DNA from: Halichondria panicea
Taxonomy: Eukaryota; Porifera; Demospongiae; Suberitida; Halichondriidae
NCBI RefSeq assembly: GCF_963675165.1
Contig: NC_087378.1
Location: 1,667,525 to 1,731,524, forward strand
Direction: 5' to 3'
DNA: 64,000 nucleotides
Position numbers and translations under genes: made by a program. The notes under the pieces are model-generated. The model was not told the DNA's origin and did no database searches. It worked only from the letters and a program-made list of their open reading frames with translations. This document shows, piece after piece, positions 22,139 through 34,000 of the stretch; the stretch's first letter is position 1, and every line of letters starts with the position of its first letter.

Positions 22139-25100
22139 ATGTCTCTATCAGATGTTTTTGTTCAGATTAGAAATAAATTTGACAAGAACGGCCATCCTAG
22201 TGAAGTTCATGGACCTGGACACCGCAAGGTATTAAACTGACTTGTCTGCATGGCCTTGAACCCTTTTGGTGGTGGGGGGGGGGGTGTCCGTAGCACTCAA
22301 GTAATCAATCAGAATGTGTGTGGAATACCTTCCAATCCATAATGGCATTGTGTCTCTGCAGGTACTAGCCAGGGATGACAACTATTTCATCACTGAGTTG
22401 CCTGAAAAGTGGCGTGTTGATTACGATAGGAGGGCAGGGCACGAGAACACTGGCTACTTTTCCTGCAACTATCTCCCCTACGTGACCTTTGATAATCTCA
22501 AGCACACTGATGTCTATGACCTCATTGGAGACCACCTGGGAATAGTTGTGCAGAATCACTGGTATTACATGCAGGTATATATATGTATTGATCATAAATT
22601 ATGCTGACACAAATACTTCTCTTTGTCGGCAAGTAACTTGTCTTTAATAATTATGTAAATTATGTACACACAATTATGATCCTACCATGTGTGCATAGAC
22701 GCTCCACTTGGCTCAGTTCCCTCCTCAAGACTCCAATACTGAGACTAACAACTCTCCAAATACTGTGAGTCGTCAACCTGGCAAAACATTCCCCTCTACT
22801 CCAATAATCATTCTACCCCCATGCATGACTGCAGATTATCGTTGTCTGTGATGGATCGAGTGGGCGTCATCAGTCCCTCCCCCACTCGAGACATGCTGGT
22901 CTCTTCTCGATTCGTGTAGTCCTTGGCTCTAACACTCGGACAATAATGGAAATGGCTGCAGGAAGCTCATTCAGAGAGACCTCCAGACTGGAGGAAGTGA
23001 GAGAGGTGAGTGTTATTAGTAATGGATGCATTTCCAACAGCAATGGGGATTCAACACTAGAATTACAGTCATGAGAGGCATTATATTATTGTGTAATGAC
23101 ATGACATGTATGACAGCCTGGTGCATTTTAAAAACAGTCCGTAATTATGTTATTACAGCCTAGCTAAACAATTTTGTATATAATTTATAGAGGACTACTT
23201 TTATTTGCCGTTGGCTATAAAATTGTATTTACTCATGTACAGAAATATCTTACTGAAATGCGAGAACCTAAGGAGGTCAAACAAGGTGGTCACTATGTGT
23301 CTGTTAACAACCCATCGGGCTACCTGCTTCCATTGCTGCACACTGCCTCTAGCAAGACTTGTCTAGTCAGCGACCAAAGGCCCCCCCCCAAATACAAATG
23401 GGTCGAGTTACTGCAGTACATCAGTAGTGATAAAATTGATGACCCAGAGTATTCTTTGCCATCCGGTAATCTTTTCCTGGCAATGATAGCTGCTCATTTT
23501 AAAATGCCCCACATGGAGAAGCTCAAACAAGAGGAGGATGCAGAATTATTGTGAGTATAGCACTAAGAGATATGCATGTACAGTAGAACCTCGATTATCC
23601 GGACACCTTGGTTCCAGAAGCAGGCCGGATAAGTGAATATGCCGGATAATCGAATAGATAAACCACGCCTTGATCCACCCACTTTATTGATAAACAGCAG
23701 TGCCACATGGTTGTCTGCGCATGCGCAGAAGATAAGCAGGCATGTCTCCATGGTAACAGCTGCAACGCGCATGCGCGTTTGAGGGACACGCCCATTTTCT
23801 GATCTGATAACAAGAAAACTGCCAAGCCGGATAATCGAGGTTCTACTGTATTGTATAGCGCGAAATTTTCGAGGCACTTATATTTCGTGGATTGGCCTCT
23901 AAAAGCATTTCGTTGCACAACGTTCGCAGAATGACTGCTTACCGGAAGCCATGTCTTTAAATCTTTACACGTTATACAATGTAGCAGATAATTCTTATTA
24001 AAAAACAATTTTTGTGGACATAATTTTTGTGTAGGATTGCTAACCCACGAAATCCGCGAAAATTATCCCTCGAAAATTTTGTGCTATACGGTATCTTATC
24101 CTTTTTTGACGTGGTCCTAAATTGTGAGATGTTACTTACTCTAATTTGCAGTCACACTAAAAAAAAGGTGCGGAGGAAGTGTCTTGCAAAGCTGAATTGT
24201 GTCCATGCCATTTTGTGTTGTCTCCATAACATCAGGACAAGGGATCTAAGAAGTAAAGTGAGTAAGATCATCCATTAGACTGTGTCAGTAATTATAATGA
24301 TTCCTCCCATCTATAGGAACCACTATCTTTCATTACCGTGAAAGCATTGTCACAAAAAGTCCTCAATAAAGATCAACATAGTGAGGCTCACCATCACCTA
24401 ACTCCCCATCGTAATCCCTCACCTATCACTAATCACTCAACTCATCACATACATGGAAGAAACAGGTATCAGTTCAAGTTACATGCAATAATTATGGCAG
24501 ACAAATCAAACAAATCTAGAGAAGTCTTTTTCGAAGATTACCACAAAGTGATCTTCACTTGGCTATAATAATTATAGCTAAGTGAAGATCACTTTGTGAC
24601 TTATAGACTTATAGATTTTTGCATTGTTTGGTGTCGTACTTTTTTAGTTTTGTAACTATTTTTGTACCCTTCCAGGAACTATCGTGGGCATAACTTCCCT
24701 CTAGTTGAAACTTGGGAAGATCTTGTCCATATCAACAAGTCTACTGGAGAGAAGATGAAATCTCGATTTCCATCATTGATGATCGGTACATCAGCAACAG
24801 CTGGCAGCTCGAGTACTCTCCCCAAATTGCATAGTAAAGAAATAATCAGAGGAGAGCCGACAGGAACCACCGAAGCTAACCTCAAGCCCCAGAGGTGAGG
24901 GCACACACACCTCAATCCAAGACACTGTTACAATTTTGCATTGATTCGAATAAAACTCTGGCATTGAAGATTCTGGAAGTGATGGGCTATGCCATGCTAT
25001 AGTGTTACATAAGTAGCAGCCGAGATTGAAAATGACCACTTACTATACGTAGAGCGTGTGGTACTTGTACGAATCCCTATACATCTCATGCACGTACAGG

Positions 25101-25627
25101 GTCCTCCCTCTGTGGCAGAGACAAGTGGTGTACGTGAAACACAAAGAGGAAGAAGAGAGCTTGTAAGCATGCATCCTGTTACCCACTGTTGTTGCTATAA
25201 TTTATATTCTTCCTCTGACCCTAGTGGTAAGCATGACCCTGCTAAGAACCTTAGCGATTGCATTGAGTCCTTCCAGTATTTCAAGAGTGATATGTCCCGG
25301 AAAGCCAAGATTTCCCTCGACGAAAGAAAGCAGTAAGTGTACTTACTACTGTATAGCGTGTTTGGTATTTTTTTTATCAGTAGAGCACCTACGAAAATTA
25401 AAACTGCAACATTTTTCTGGCACAATAGGTTCAACGTAACTATATCCTGAGCTGTACAAATATTTAAATACTTAAAATGAATGGGTAGTTCATACGAAAA
25501 TTTGCACCTACAAAAATTACCTGCTATACGGTATAATTATAACATGTATAATTATGCCTCGAGGCGTAGCCGCACGAGGGATACGGTAAAGCTGACTGTG
25601 TGTGTGTGTGTGTGTGTGTGTGTCTGT

Positions 25628-25659
<32 letters not shown>

Positions 25660-27732
25660 CTGTTCCAGCTGTAACTGCTCAACGGTTGCAATGCGACGAA
25701 AACTAACAGCTTCTATAGGCTTCTAGCCACGTTCTCTTGGATTTTGATTCGTGGATTAGCAAACTAAAGCTTCTTTCTCGAGTTATGGCTAGTTTGACTC
25801 ACATTGAAGGCTGTTGCAGTCTCTTCAGAATCTTTCATAGCATCATCTGTCCGCACAAACTTTCTATTCAACATATGAGTTAGCCTTGCACTAAAGCGCT
25901 AGCTTTTTGTTAGCTACAAGACTCAGAAAATACCTGTTAAAACAGCTAGCTAGCAGTAGCCATTTGTGAAATTGATCTCTTTGGACACACCCTTTAATTA
26001 TTCCTATGGATGTAATGCGCATGCGCGCTCATTCCCCAGATCCAGATCCTCCTGGCAGAATCATATTTTTCTTGAGGGCCTGGTAAGCCACAAAACACTA
26101 CTATAGATAACAATATGTATGTACACAAGTCTTTTCTTCTTAAATATTATAATTATACACTGCATGAACTACAGATCCAATTTTCTTCTTTCTTGAGGTC
26201 CTGGTATTAAAGCCACATAATACAACAATAGATGCATGTAATAAGTCTTTTCTTCTCAGTGACTTTATATAGATAAGCTAACTTTATGAAATAATTATGC
26301 ACTTCCGCTTATAATTAATTGAAAACAAAATCTTCTTCTTTGTTGCTTCCTAGATCCTTGAGGTCCTGGTATAAGCAGCCACAAAACACAACAATGATAC
26401 CATAATTATACAATTGCAAGTCAGTTTTAGACAGATTATTTTATACACTTTTTCCTCTTCTATACTTTCTCTCTATACTTTTGAGCGAAAGCAAAAACAT
26501 GGCGAGAGGCATTAGCACAGCGCCAGCTTGAACACTAGTTATGACATGTTTCATTGCTTTATCTATTATTATGTGCGTGTAGTCATGTATTAAATAGCAA
26601 TAATGTTTTGTATTTTCTCCCAAACTGTTCACACAGACAGCTGGAGAAGCGTATGATGGTGAAAGTAGCAAACCTGAAGCTGGGAGTCAATGTTAACCAT
26701 TGCCTGGGGGACATGAGGACCAAAGCCTACCAGTTGAAGAAAAGAGAAGAAGCAGAGGAGAACCGCAAGCCCAAGTGGTACATTGCATGTGATCTGACTC
26801 TGTATACATTTGCAGTATGTACATACATTTGTGTATTACATTGTACGTATTTATATGCTGTAGTAGAATAACTACGTAGCTATATAATGTGTCAATCGAG
26901 TTAAATGCCTTGTGAAACAGTCTCTGAGGTCCTTCATTCACATTTGTGACAGTCTGTGCATCACTACTATTGAGGGAAACTCATTGCTCAAGAACCCACT
27001 TGTATTATACACTCACTCAGACTACGGTATGCACACAACAATGTACACCTATAGCTGTATGAAAGTGCTCCCTCTAAAATATACTTTATTTACACGTGCA
27101 GGTACGTCCTCCTTGAAAAACAGGTGGCGGCCGTATTTGAACGGAGAGGGAGAGAGCCAGAGCCACAAAGACTGTTGGCCAAACTGAAGCAGTTCTTCAA
27201 AACGGACCAGATTACAGTGCCACATATCTTGGAGAAGCTTTGTCTACTGTTCATGTCTCTACCAGCCAACTACGTGTCCCTAGGCCCTGTCTTCACTGCT
27301 ATTCAGGTAAGCACTGCATCATGTAAACCAGGGTGTATGATGTCATGTTATGGCTAAGCCTACTGAGATTGTTTCTAAGAGCACAGCAAGAACCCAAATT
27401 ATTCATTTTTTTAAGTCAATGAGAACGTGTTTCAGCTTCAGTTTTAGTTTCAGTTATGTGTTTTACTAAAATGTTGTAACAACAACAACAAATGAGAGAG
27501 CCTTTGATTTATTGTTAATGCGTTTTGAAGTTTCACGGACTATGGATTATTGTACATGTAAATGCAAAAAAATAATAATTGAGTATTACTACACACACGC
27601 ACACAGTTTGTGACAGAGTACATTGTGAAGACCCCTCCCACTATCTGCCGGCAGTGGCGGGACATTAGGAAGCTGCCCTCTGTTACCACAGAGCTAACCG
27701 ACCCGGCCTATTTGTTTGGAGTGCGTGTATAG
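22139..27732 (+). CDS. Unrecognised 14-exon gene, large soluble protein
   Basis: Exons deduced: 22139-22228, 22362-22574, 22699-22764, 22835-23003, 23243-23550, 24152-24257, 24317-24465, 24676-24894, 25100-25162, 25225-25332, 26637-26814, 26921-27026, 27102-27306 and 27607-27732. Together they encode about 700 residues with no signal peptide or membrane segment. The N-terminal ~100 residues look like a compact domain (DDNYFITELPEKWRVDYDRR, TGYFSCNYLPYVTFDNLKHT, HLGIVVQNHWYYMQ). A basic cluster (TKKKVRRK), a His/Pro-rich stretch (AHHHLTPHRNPSPITNHSTH), and a conserved-looking C-terminal region (FIHICDSLCITTIEGNSLLK, VAAVFERRGREPEPQRLLAK) follow. I do not recognise the family and assign no function. 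All junctions keep phase except 27026/27102, which is one base off. Confidence 0.72.
23581..23850. mobile_element. Tigger/pogo-like MITE, TIR CAGTAGAACCTCGATTATCC
   Basis: Ends are CAGTAGAACCTCGATTATCC and its complement GGATAATCGAGGTTCTACTG, flanked by TA. The terminal sequence resembles pogo/Tigger elements. It lacks a transposase ORF. A diverged copy lies at 56400-56670. It sits in an intron of the unrecognised gene, directly abutting another element at 23851. Confidence 0.8.
23851..24093. mobile_element. MITE, TATAGCG-type TIR
   Basis: Begins TTGTATAGCGCGAAATTTTC and ends GAAAATTTTGTGCTATACGG plus TA, with an inner CGTGG/CCACG pair. It belongs to the same loose family as 9418, 25347 and 46934. 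Confidence 0.65.
24542..24599. repeat. Short perfect hairpin
   Basis: CACAAAGTGATCTTCACTT at 24542-24560 is repeated inverted at 24581-24599 around an AT loop, in an intron of the unrecognised gene. Confidence 0.8.
25347..25533. mobile_element. MITE, TATAGCG-type TIR
   Basis: Starts TACTGTATAGCGTGTTTGGT and ends AATTACCTGCTATACGGTA. It shares the phrase TATCAGTAGAGCACCTA with the element at 29421-29518. Non-coding, intronic. Confidence 0.65.
25556..25662. repeat. GAGGCG...GAGGGATACGG head followed by (TG)n
   Basis: A short hairpin-like head (CCTCGAGGCGTAGCCGCACG) runs into a ~65-nt TG-rich microsatellite. The same layout, a CGAGG head followed by a simple repeat, recurs at 47142-47276. Confidence 0.55.
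26068..26400. repeat. Three diverged copies of a ~130-160 bp intronic repeat
   Basis: CTTGAGG(G/T)CCTGGTA...GCCACA(A/T)AA(C/T)AC recurs near 26071, 26193 and 26354, each followed by variants of AAGTCTTTTCTTCT. The repeats lie in the long intron 25333-26636. Confidence 0.65.
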
Positions 27733-28074
27733 AGACTCACAATTAAAACTGAACACTGAACTTTAGTTTTTTTTATTGCTTTCTTTTGTCCATGGCAAAT
27801 GTAAGTGTTGGCTCTTTGTAAATCAACAATTCAAATTGATGAACAGACTGTGCATAACTCTAACCTGAGGGTGAGGGCTTATAGTACTGATTTACTTGTA
27901 TACAGTACATGTATCATTAATTTTTGCATGACAGTTATATAATAATATATATATAATATTCGAGGTCAGCAAGTGTCTCTAAATAGGACTACGATGGGGC
28001 ATTCTAACGAGGAGTATGTAATTTTTTTGACGCTAAAATAATTATTCACACTGGTAATGTTCACCGAGTAATTG
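27733..28074. other. Convergent intergenic region
   Basis: Between the unrecognised gene (+) and adenylyl cyclase (-). AT-rich, presumably both 3' UTRs; no gene or repeat stands out. Confidence 0.5.
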
Positions 28075-31000
28075 TTAATTGAAGTTCATCTTTTGAGGCA
28101 GCTTCTCTTTTTTTGATGGCAGACTCTTCACAAAACATGTTGAGAGCAATCCTTTTCCTTTGACGCACACTTTCCCTCTATAGGTGAATATAAACCCTCG
28201 CTTGGAGAGAAGGACCTGTGCCTCTTCAGTCACCTGTACATGGGAGGGGGGGGGTGAGCCTGTATGCATGCATCTCCATTACTAGCTAGTGAGCCTGTAC
28301 ATGGGAGGGGGGGTGAGCCTGTATGCATACATCTCCATTACTAGCTAGTGAGCCTGTACATGGGAGGGGGGGTGAGCCTGTATGCATACATCTCCATTAC
28401 TAGCTAGTGAGCCTGTACATGGGAGGGGGGGGGGGGGTGAGCCTGTATGCATGCATCTCCATTACTAGCTAGTGAGCCTGTACATGGGAGGGGGGGGTGA
28501 GCCTGTATGCATGCATCTCCATTACTAGCTAGTGAGCCTGTACATGGGAGGGGGGGTGAGCCTGTATGCATGCATCTCCATTACTAGCTAGTGAGCCTGT
28601 ACATGGGAGGGGGGGGTGAGCCTGTATGCATGCATCTCCATTACTAGCTAGTGAGCCTGTACATGGGAGGGGGGGTGAGCCTGTATGCATGCATCTCCAT
28701 TACTAGCTAGTGAGCCTGTACATGGGAGGGGGGGGGAGCCAGTATGCATGGAGCCAGTATGCATGCATCTCCATTACTAGCTAGTGAGCCTGTACATGGG
28801 AGGGGGGGTGAGCCTGTATGCATGCATCTCCATTACTAGCTAGTGAGCCTGTACATGGGAGGGGGGGGAGCCAGTATGCATGGAGCCAGTATGCATGCAT
28901 CTCCATTACTAGCTAGTGACTTCGTTACAAACTGAGAACCTATAATTATAATTATAGCTGCTTTTATAACTAGCAGTCACCTTTTAAAGACAGTAGTGGC
29001 ATTAGTAAAAAACTACTTGACTAAGCAAGGGAGACCCTGGTGACACAATAGTGCTGTGCCAGTGATAATAATTATGGGGACACTCTTGGAGACAAATTGA
29101 AATTAACGAGATTATAAATAAAAGTATTATAAGCCATGCACCTGAGTCTTCCCCTTGACTCCGGTGCTCTCCATCCTGCTAGCAAGATTCACAGTGTCTC
29201 CCCAGATATCATACTGCGGCTTCTTAGCTCCAATCACCCCGGCCACCACAGGACCATGACTGATGCCTATGCGAAGCTGGAAGTCGTTCCATGATTCGTG
29301 GTTGATAGCATCCATTTTCTCTCTCAGGGCAAATGAGAATTCTACCAAAACTTCCAAATGTTTCCAATTTTGTACCTACATTGTACGTTGATATTATTAT
29401 TACCATGCATAAAACATAAGTACTGTAGTGGTTATTTTCGTATGGTGGAAATTTTCGTCTTTTTCGTATCAGTAGAGCACCTAAAACTGTGAAATTTTTC
29501 TACCCACTATATATGGTATGCAGAATGAAATCTGTGGAATGAAATCAGGCCTTCTGATCAACATACAGAAACACAGGCTTTATATCAGTTAGTTTGTATA
29601 GCCACAGGGCAGCATTAGGCCCCAGGCAAAAGACAAACTAGCCTGCCCCATATACATGCACCCACCTTATTCTGGTTAACTCCAGAGGCCACCATGTAAG
29701 TGCTCCCAATAGTCTTGATCTTCTCAATACAATTGAACCTTTTGTCGCTGAGAAGGTCGTCAAAGTCGGCGAATATCTCGTTGAGAAGTCTCATACATTC
29801 GATGCCCTGATTGTTCTCCTCGTCTTCATTATAGTAGTCTGCAAAGTCGGGGATTGAAGCAAAGAGAACACCAGCCTCAGGGTGGGAGTCATAGTAGAGA
29901 TCCTGCAGTTAAAATGTGTATCCAGTTAATTATAATTATATGCATGAAACTGCGTGGGGCTGTAAGCAGAGGAGGTGTGACACGAGTACCTCAATTAGGC
30001 TTGATCACGTGCAAAATTCAATAGTAAAATACCTCAATTTTAGTCTATTTTATAATCAAGGTACTCGTGTCGTACCTCCTCTGGGCTGTAAGTATAATTA
30101 TAGATACGTATACTGAATTACGCATTCTGTGTGCATTTGTGTGAGAATGCACACTTGACATTAATTTTTACAAAGCTGCAGGATACAAGCAAATTTCCAA
30201 ATCACCTTACGTTTATATCGACATTAATAATTATTTTTACAAAGCTGCAGGATACAAGCAAATTTCCAAATCAACTACGTTTAAAACTATTGTTTTCTCA
30301 CCATTGATTCATGATTTGAGTTAAGAAAGTACTTGATCACATGAGCTGGGAGAATGCTCATCAGAAGAGTGCTGTTGTACAGCTGAATGATCTCAGTCTC
30401 TTTCTGCTTCTTCAGCACCTGCAGGAACACGTACACGTATACCCTCACAGTATGTGTACTTCAATTTGGACACTTCAATTTCCTTTTGCATGTACATAGA
30501 TTTTTATAACGGAAAAAATGGCTAGTATATACCTAATGCTCTTATCAAATTGTCTTACATAAAGGCCCCTTCTCACTAGACACAGTTCCAGTCTCTTACC
30601 TCCACTTTTTGAAGGAAGTTGAGTCTCCTAGTGTGGTTAGTCTGCCGGGTAATGAAGAGGCACAGCACAGCACACACAGAAGTGATGAGAAGATGGAAGC
30701 CATAGCTCTTCATTCTCTCATTGATTGCATGACTGGGGGGAGGGTGAGTGAGAGGTGGTTAGGGGCACTAGCTTACAGGCCAACAAGAGCAGCTATAGGC
30801 CGGGCTATGATCATCAGGTATCAATGCACATGACTAAACAGTTTGATGGATATCCTTCAAGGCCGGGGTTGCTTTCGGGTTGGTATATACTTGCCCAACA
30901 ATGCAGAGAGTAAACTAAAGTATGGCTTTACAATAAAACTCACTCAACATTGTCAAGCGCGGCTCTTTGAAAGAAGAGGAGAAAGGTATCAAAGAAATGG

Positions 31001-34000
31001 AATGGAGTGTAGCCATAAGCTGTCCATATTCCATACAGTACTGGAATCAGCTGTCCTATCACTGGTAAGTCCGTTGTAGGTAGCAGAATGAAGATAATGT
31101 ATACGTCCATCTGTGCTTCGTGATACTGTGTGTGTGTGTGTGTGCGCGCGCGCGCGTGTGTGTGTGTGTGTGTGTGTGTGTAGATGTGTTAACATCAAGG
31201 GCTTACGTAAGCAAAATCGCAGCGAGGATTTTGTGTGTCCAATTCGTCAAAGTTTTTCAAGAAAGGAGCATCAGCAGTACATTCCACCTGCAGTGAAGGA
31301 ACCAGTGTTAAACCAGCCCCACAATTCAATCAATGCACTTACCAATCCAATGTAGCTGCAAATAAAAGCCAACAGCCAGACAAAGATGACGATACCATAG
31401 CGTAGATGTCGAAAGTTCTTCATATAGTAATTCATTTCACACATGGGGCGATTGCCTTGTACCTATTTTGAATAAAAAATGAAAATTGAAAATGGCCGAT
31501 CGTTTTTGATATTGTCAACATTACACCTTGTTAAAGTTAGAGATGACGAAGAAAACGAAAGTAACCAAAATGGAGAGTATGAAGCAGACGTGAGTTGAAA
31601 TCTTTTGTCGTGGCAAAATGATGAGTTGGATGGAGTAGAATAAGCACTGAACACACAGCAGAGGCAGGAAGAAGAAGGGCATGTGTTGAAATGGCTGCCT
31701 CACAAACTATATACATGTGTGTGTGTGTATGTGTATAATAATAATGCATAGATCTATGGTATAACTCATTAAACATATAGACACGCATCAACCATCAACA
31801 ATAACCAAAGCAAAAAAGAACATTAAATACAAGTATACAAAGTTTTGAATGTGGTGCCTATAGAAAAGAAAAATGTGCATGTTGCCTGAGACTCGAGAGT
31901 GTCCTTTTTGAAGGTCTGACTGAGCCGGTACGCATTCTTTTTCCAGAGTTCATCCGTACTCGAGTCAGTAATGGCCTCCTCCAGTAAGGACAGGTACTGC
32001 TCTTGGTCCACGGGTTCTATGGAGGTCCTACTTTGAGAGCTACCATCGTGATGGTTCTAGAGTGTGTGTGTGTGTGTGTGATGGGGGATGGGGGTGAAAC
32101 AGTGGCATGTGACCTGTTCAAAGCATACCGTGACTCCTAAGGTGGTCAAAATGTCCGTCACTCCAAATTTTCTCCTCTGTTCATAGTTTCCAGAAAACAG
32201 AGCAACCACACCTTTGGTCTTTTTCTTGTTCCTACCACCTCTTCCTAGAGTAACAAACACAGCAAATAATTAAAATACTTGCTGTCGCAAACAATGTTTC
32301 CACTAAAATTAGCAGTTATTTATTTTGTACATACCATTCTTGACCGTTTTGTGGGACTTTGTAACAAATATGTCAGCATTGGACATGGGCTTGGGACACA
32401 CCGAAGAGGTTTTGCTACCAGTTGATTCAACATCACTAAAGGCAAAACTAATATTCGTAGAGGGCATTTTGATATTCTCAATCGAAATTCTAGTATCGCT
32501 GAAATCAGACATATCGTTTGAGTTGCTGGAGGGTAGGTCTTTGAGAACATCAACCGTTCCTTCCTGTATAGTAAAATTATCAGTACATGCACCGTTATTC
32601 ATAACTATTAGCAGATGGAAAATAAAAGAATTGTCTGTACTAGCAATAGTTTGGTGTACAGAGACTGAGTACAACAGGCTTAGTAACAACAAAAATTACC
32701 ATTAGTAAGGGAAGGAATGCTAATTGATGACATACAAATGATTATCTTATGGGTTCATAAATTGAGCATGCACCTACATGTACATACAACACACCTCCAA
32801 GTCAAGAGTGGTGACAGGTATATTGACAACCCTAGAGGTAACAAAGAACGTTTCAATGTTCTTCTCTTCCAGAAGAATGTTCCGGAATTTTCCATTGGCA
32901 GGTTCGACGTTATAAGCTCCTTGCAATGCATCAAGAGTTGCTTGGCTGATATGCACCTTGCTGCATGACAAAACAACCAACAATGTGTAATGTCAGGAGT
33001 TCATGCACTCCTGGTAATGTCTATACATGGAAGCATTGTCATGAACCATAATAATTTTCTTATTAGAGGTTAACCTATGTTATGGCACCTTTAAATGGAC
33101 GTGGACAAACTTTCAATGGACATGCATTTACAGCCAGAATTGAGAAAGTGCTCATTTATGTGTGTATGCATTCAACGTTACATTACCCTGGTATTCCCCC
33201 AGCCTCCATTGCACTGGCTATGGTGACATCGTTAGACCAGACGTCAAACTGCAACTTGTGTTGACCAATCAGTCCACAGAGTACAGAGCCAGTGTGGATT
33301 CCCACTCGCATGCTCAGCTCCAAACCAGTCTCTGCAGCCACAAAACTGCACAACACAAAGGTTATTCACGTAATAATCATAGTGTGAGCGTGTTACTACA
33401 CAGTCTCACACAAGTGCAACTATACTGTAGGGCCTGATAATTTGCGGGGGAAGGGCACTAAAGTGCTAAAGTGTTGCCTAAGATTTAAATAACAAAAGAG
33501 CTAGCATGCTTTAATCCCTGGCCTCAATGTCCTGGTTACCAGCACCTGACAACTTCTATCATTTGCAGACCCATTTGAACGGAGAACACTGCATGGTCAG
33601 CGTTGGTGTCATACAGTCCACATATGCAGTAGTAGCAGTCACCAAGAATCTTAATGCGAAGGCAATGGTTCATCTGTGTATATAGGTATACATATATATA
33701 TACACGCATTAATAAACTCATGAGGAAATCTCAGGGGAAGTGGAGTGGTTGTAATGTTGGGCATGCATGGCACATTTCAAGGGTTGAGGGGGGGGGGGAG
33801 TCTCAGGGTCAATAACCTTCACCATATATGTACTGGTTTCAAAAAAGGAAAAAGGTGGTTATTTATAGGACACACACACCTCTGCAAGAGAATCGAATCT
33901 TGAAAATAGCTCATTGAGAGTTTGCACAAGCTGCTGAGCTGACACTTGAGACGACAGAGCTGTAAACCCCTTGATATCAGCATACAGAATGCTGAAAATA

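Noticed and set aside
27026-27105. U12-type AT-AC intron to explain the frame problem in the unrecognised gene
   Set aside because: The bases after the exon (ATGCACAC) do not match ATATCCTT and no U12 branch site is visible.
31125-31198. Long TG/CG tract as coding sequence (Val/Cys/Arg repeats)
   Set aside because: Simple microsatellite inside an adenylyl cyclase intron.
32325-32705. 126-residue plus-strand ORF
   Set aside because: Antisense to the adenylyl cyclase linker exon on the minus strand.
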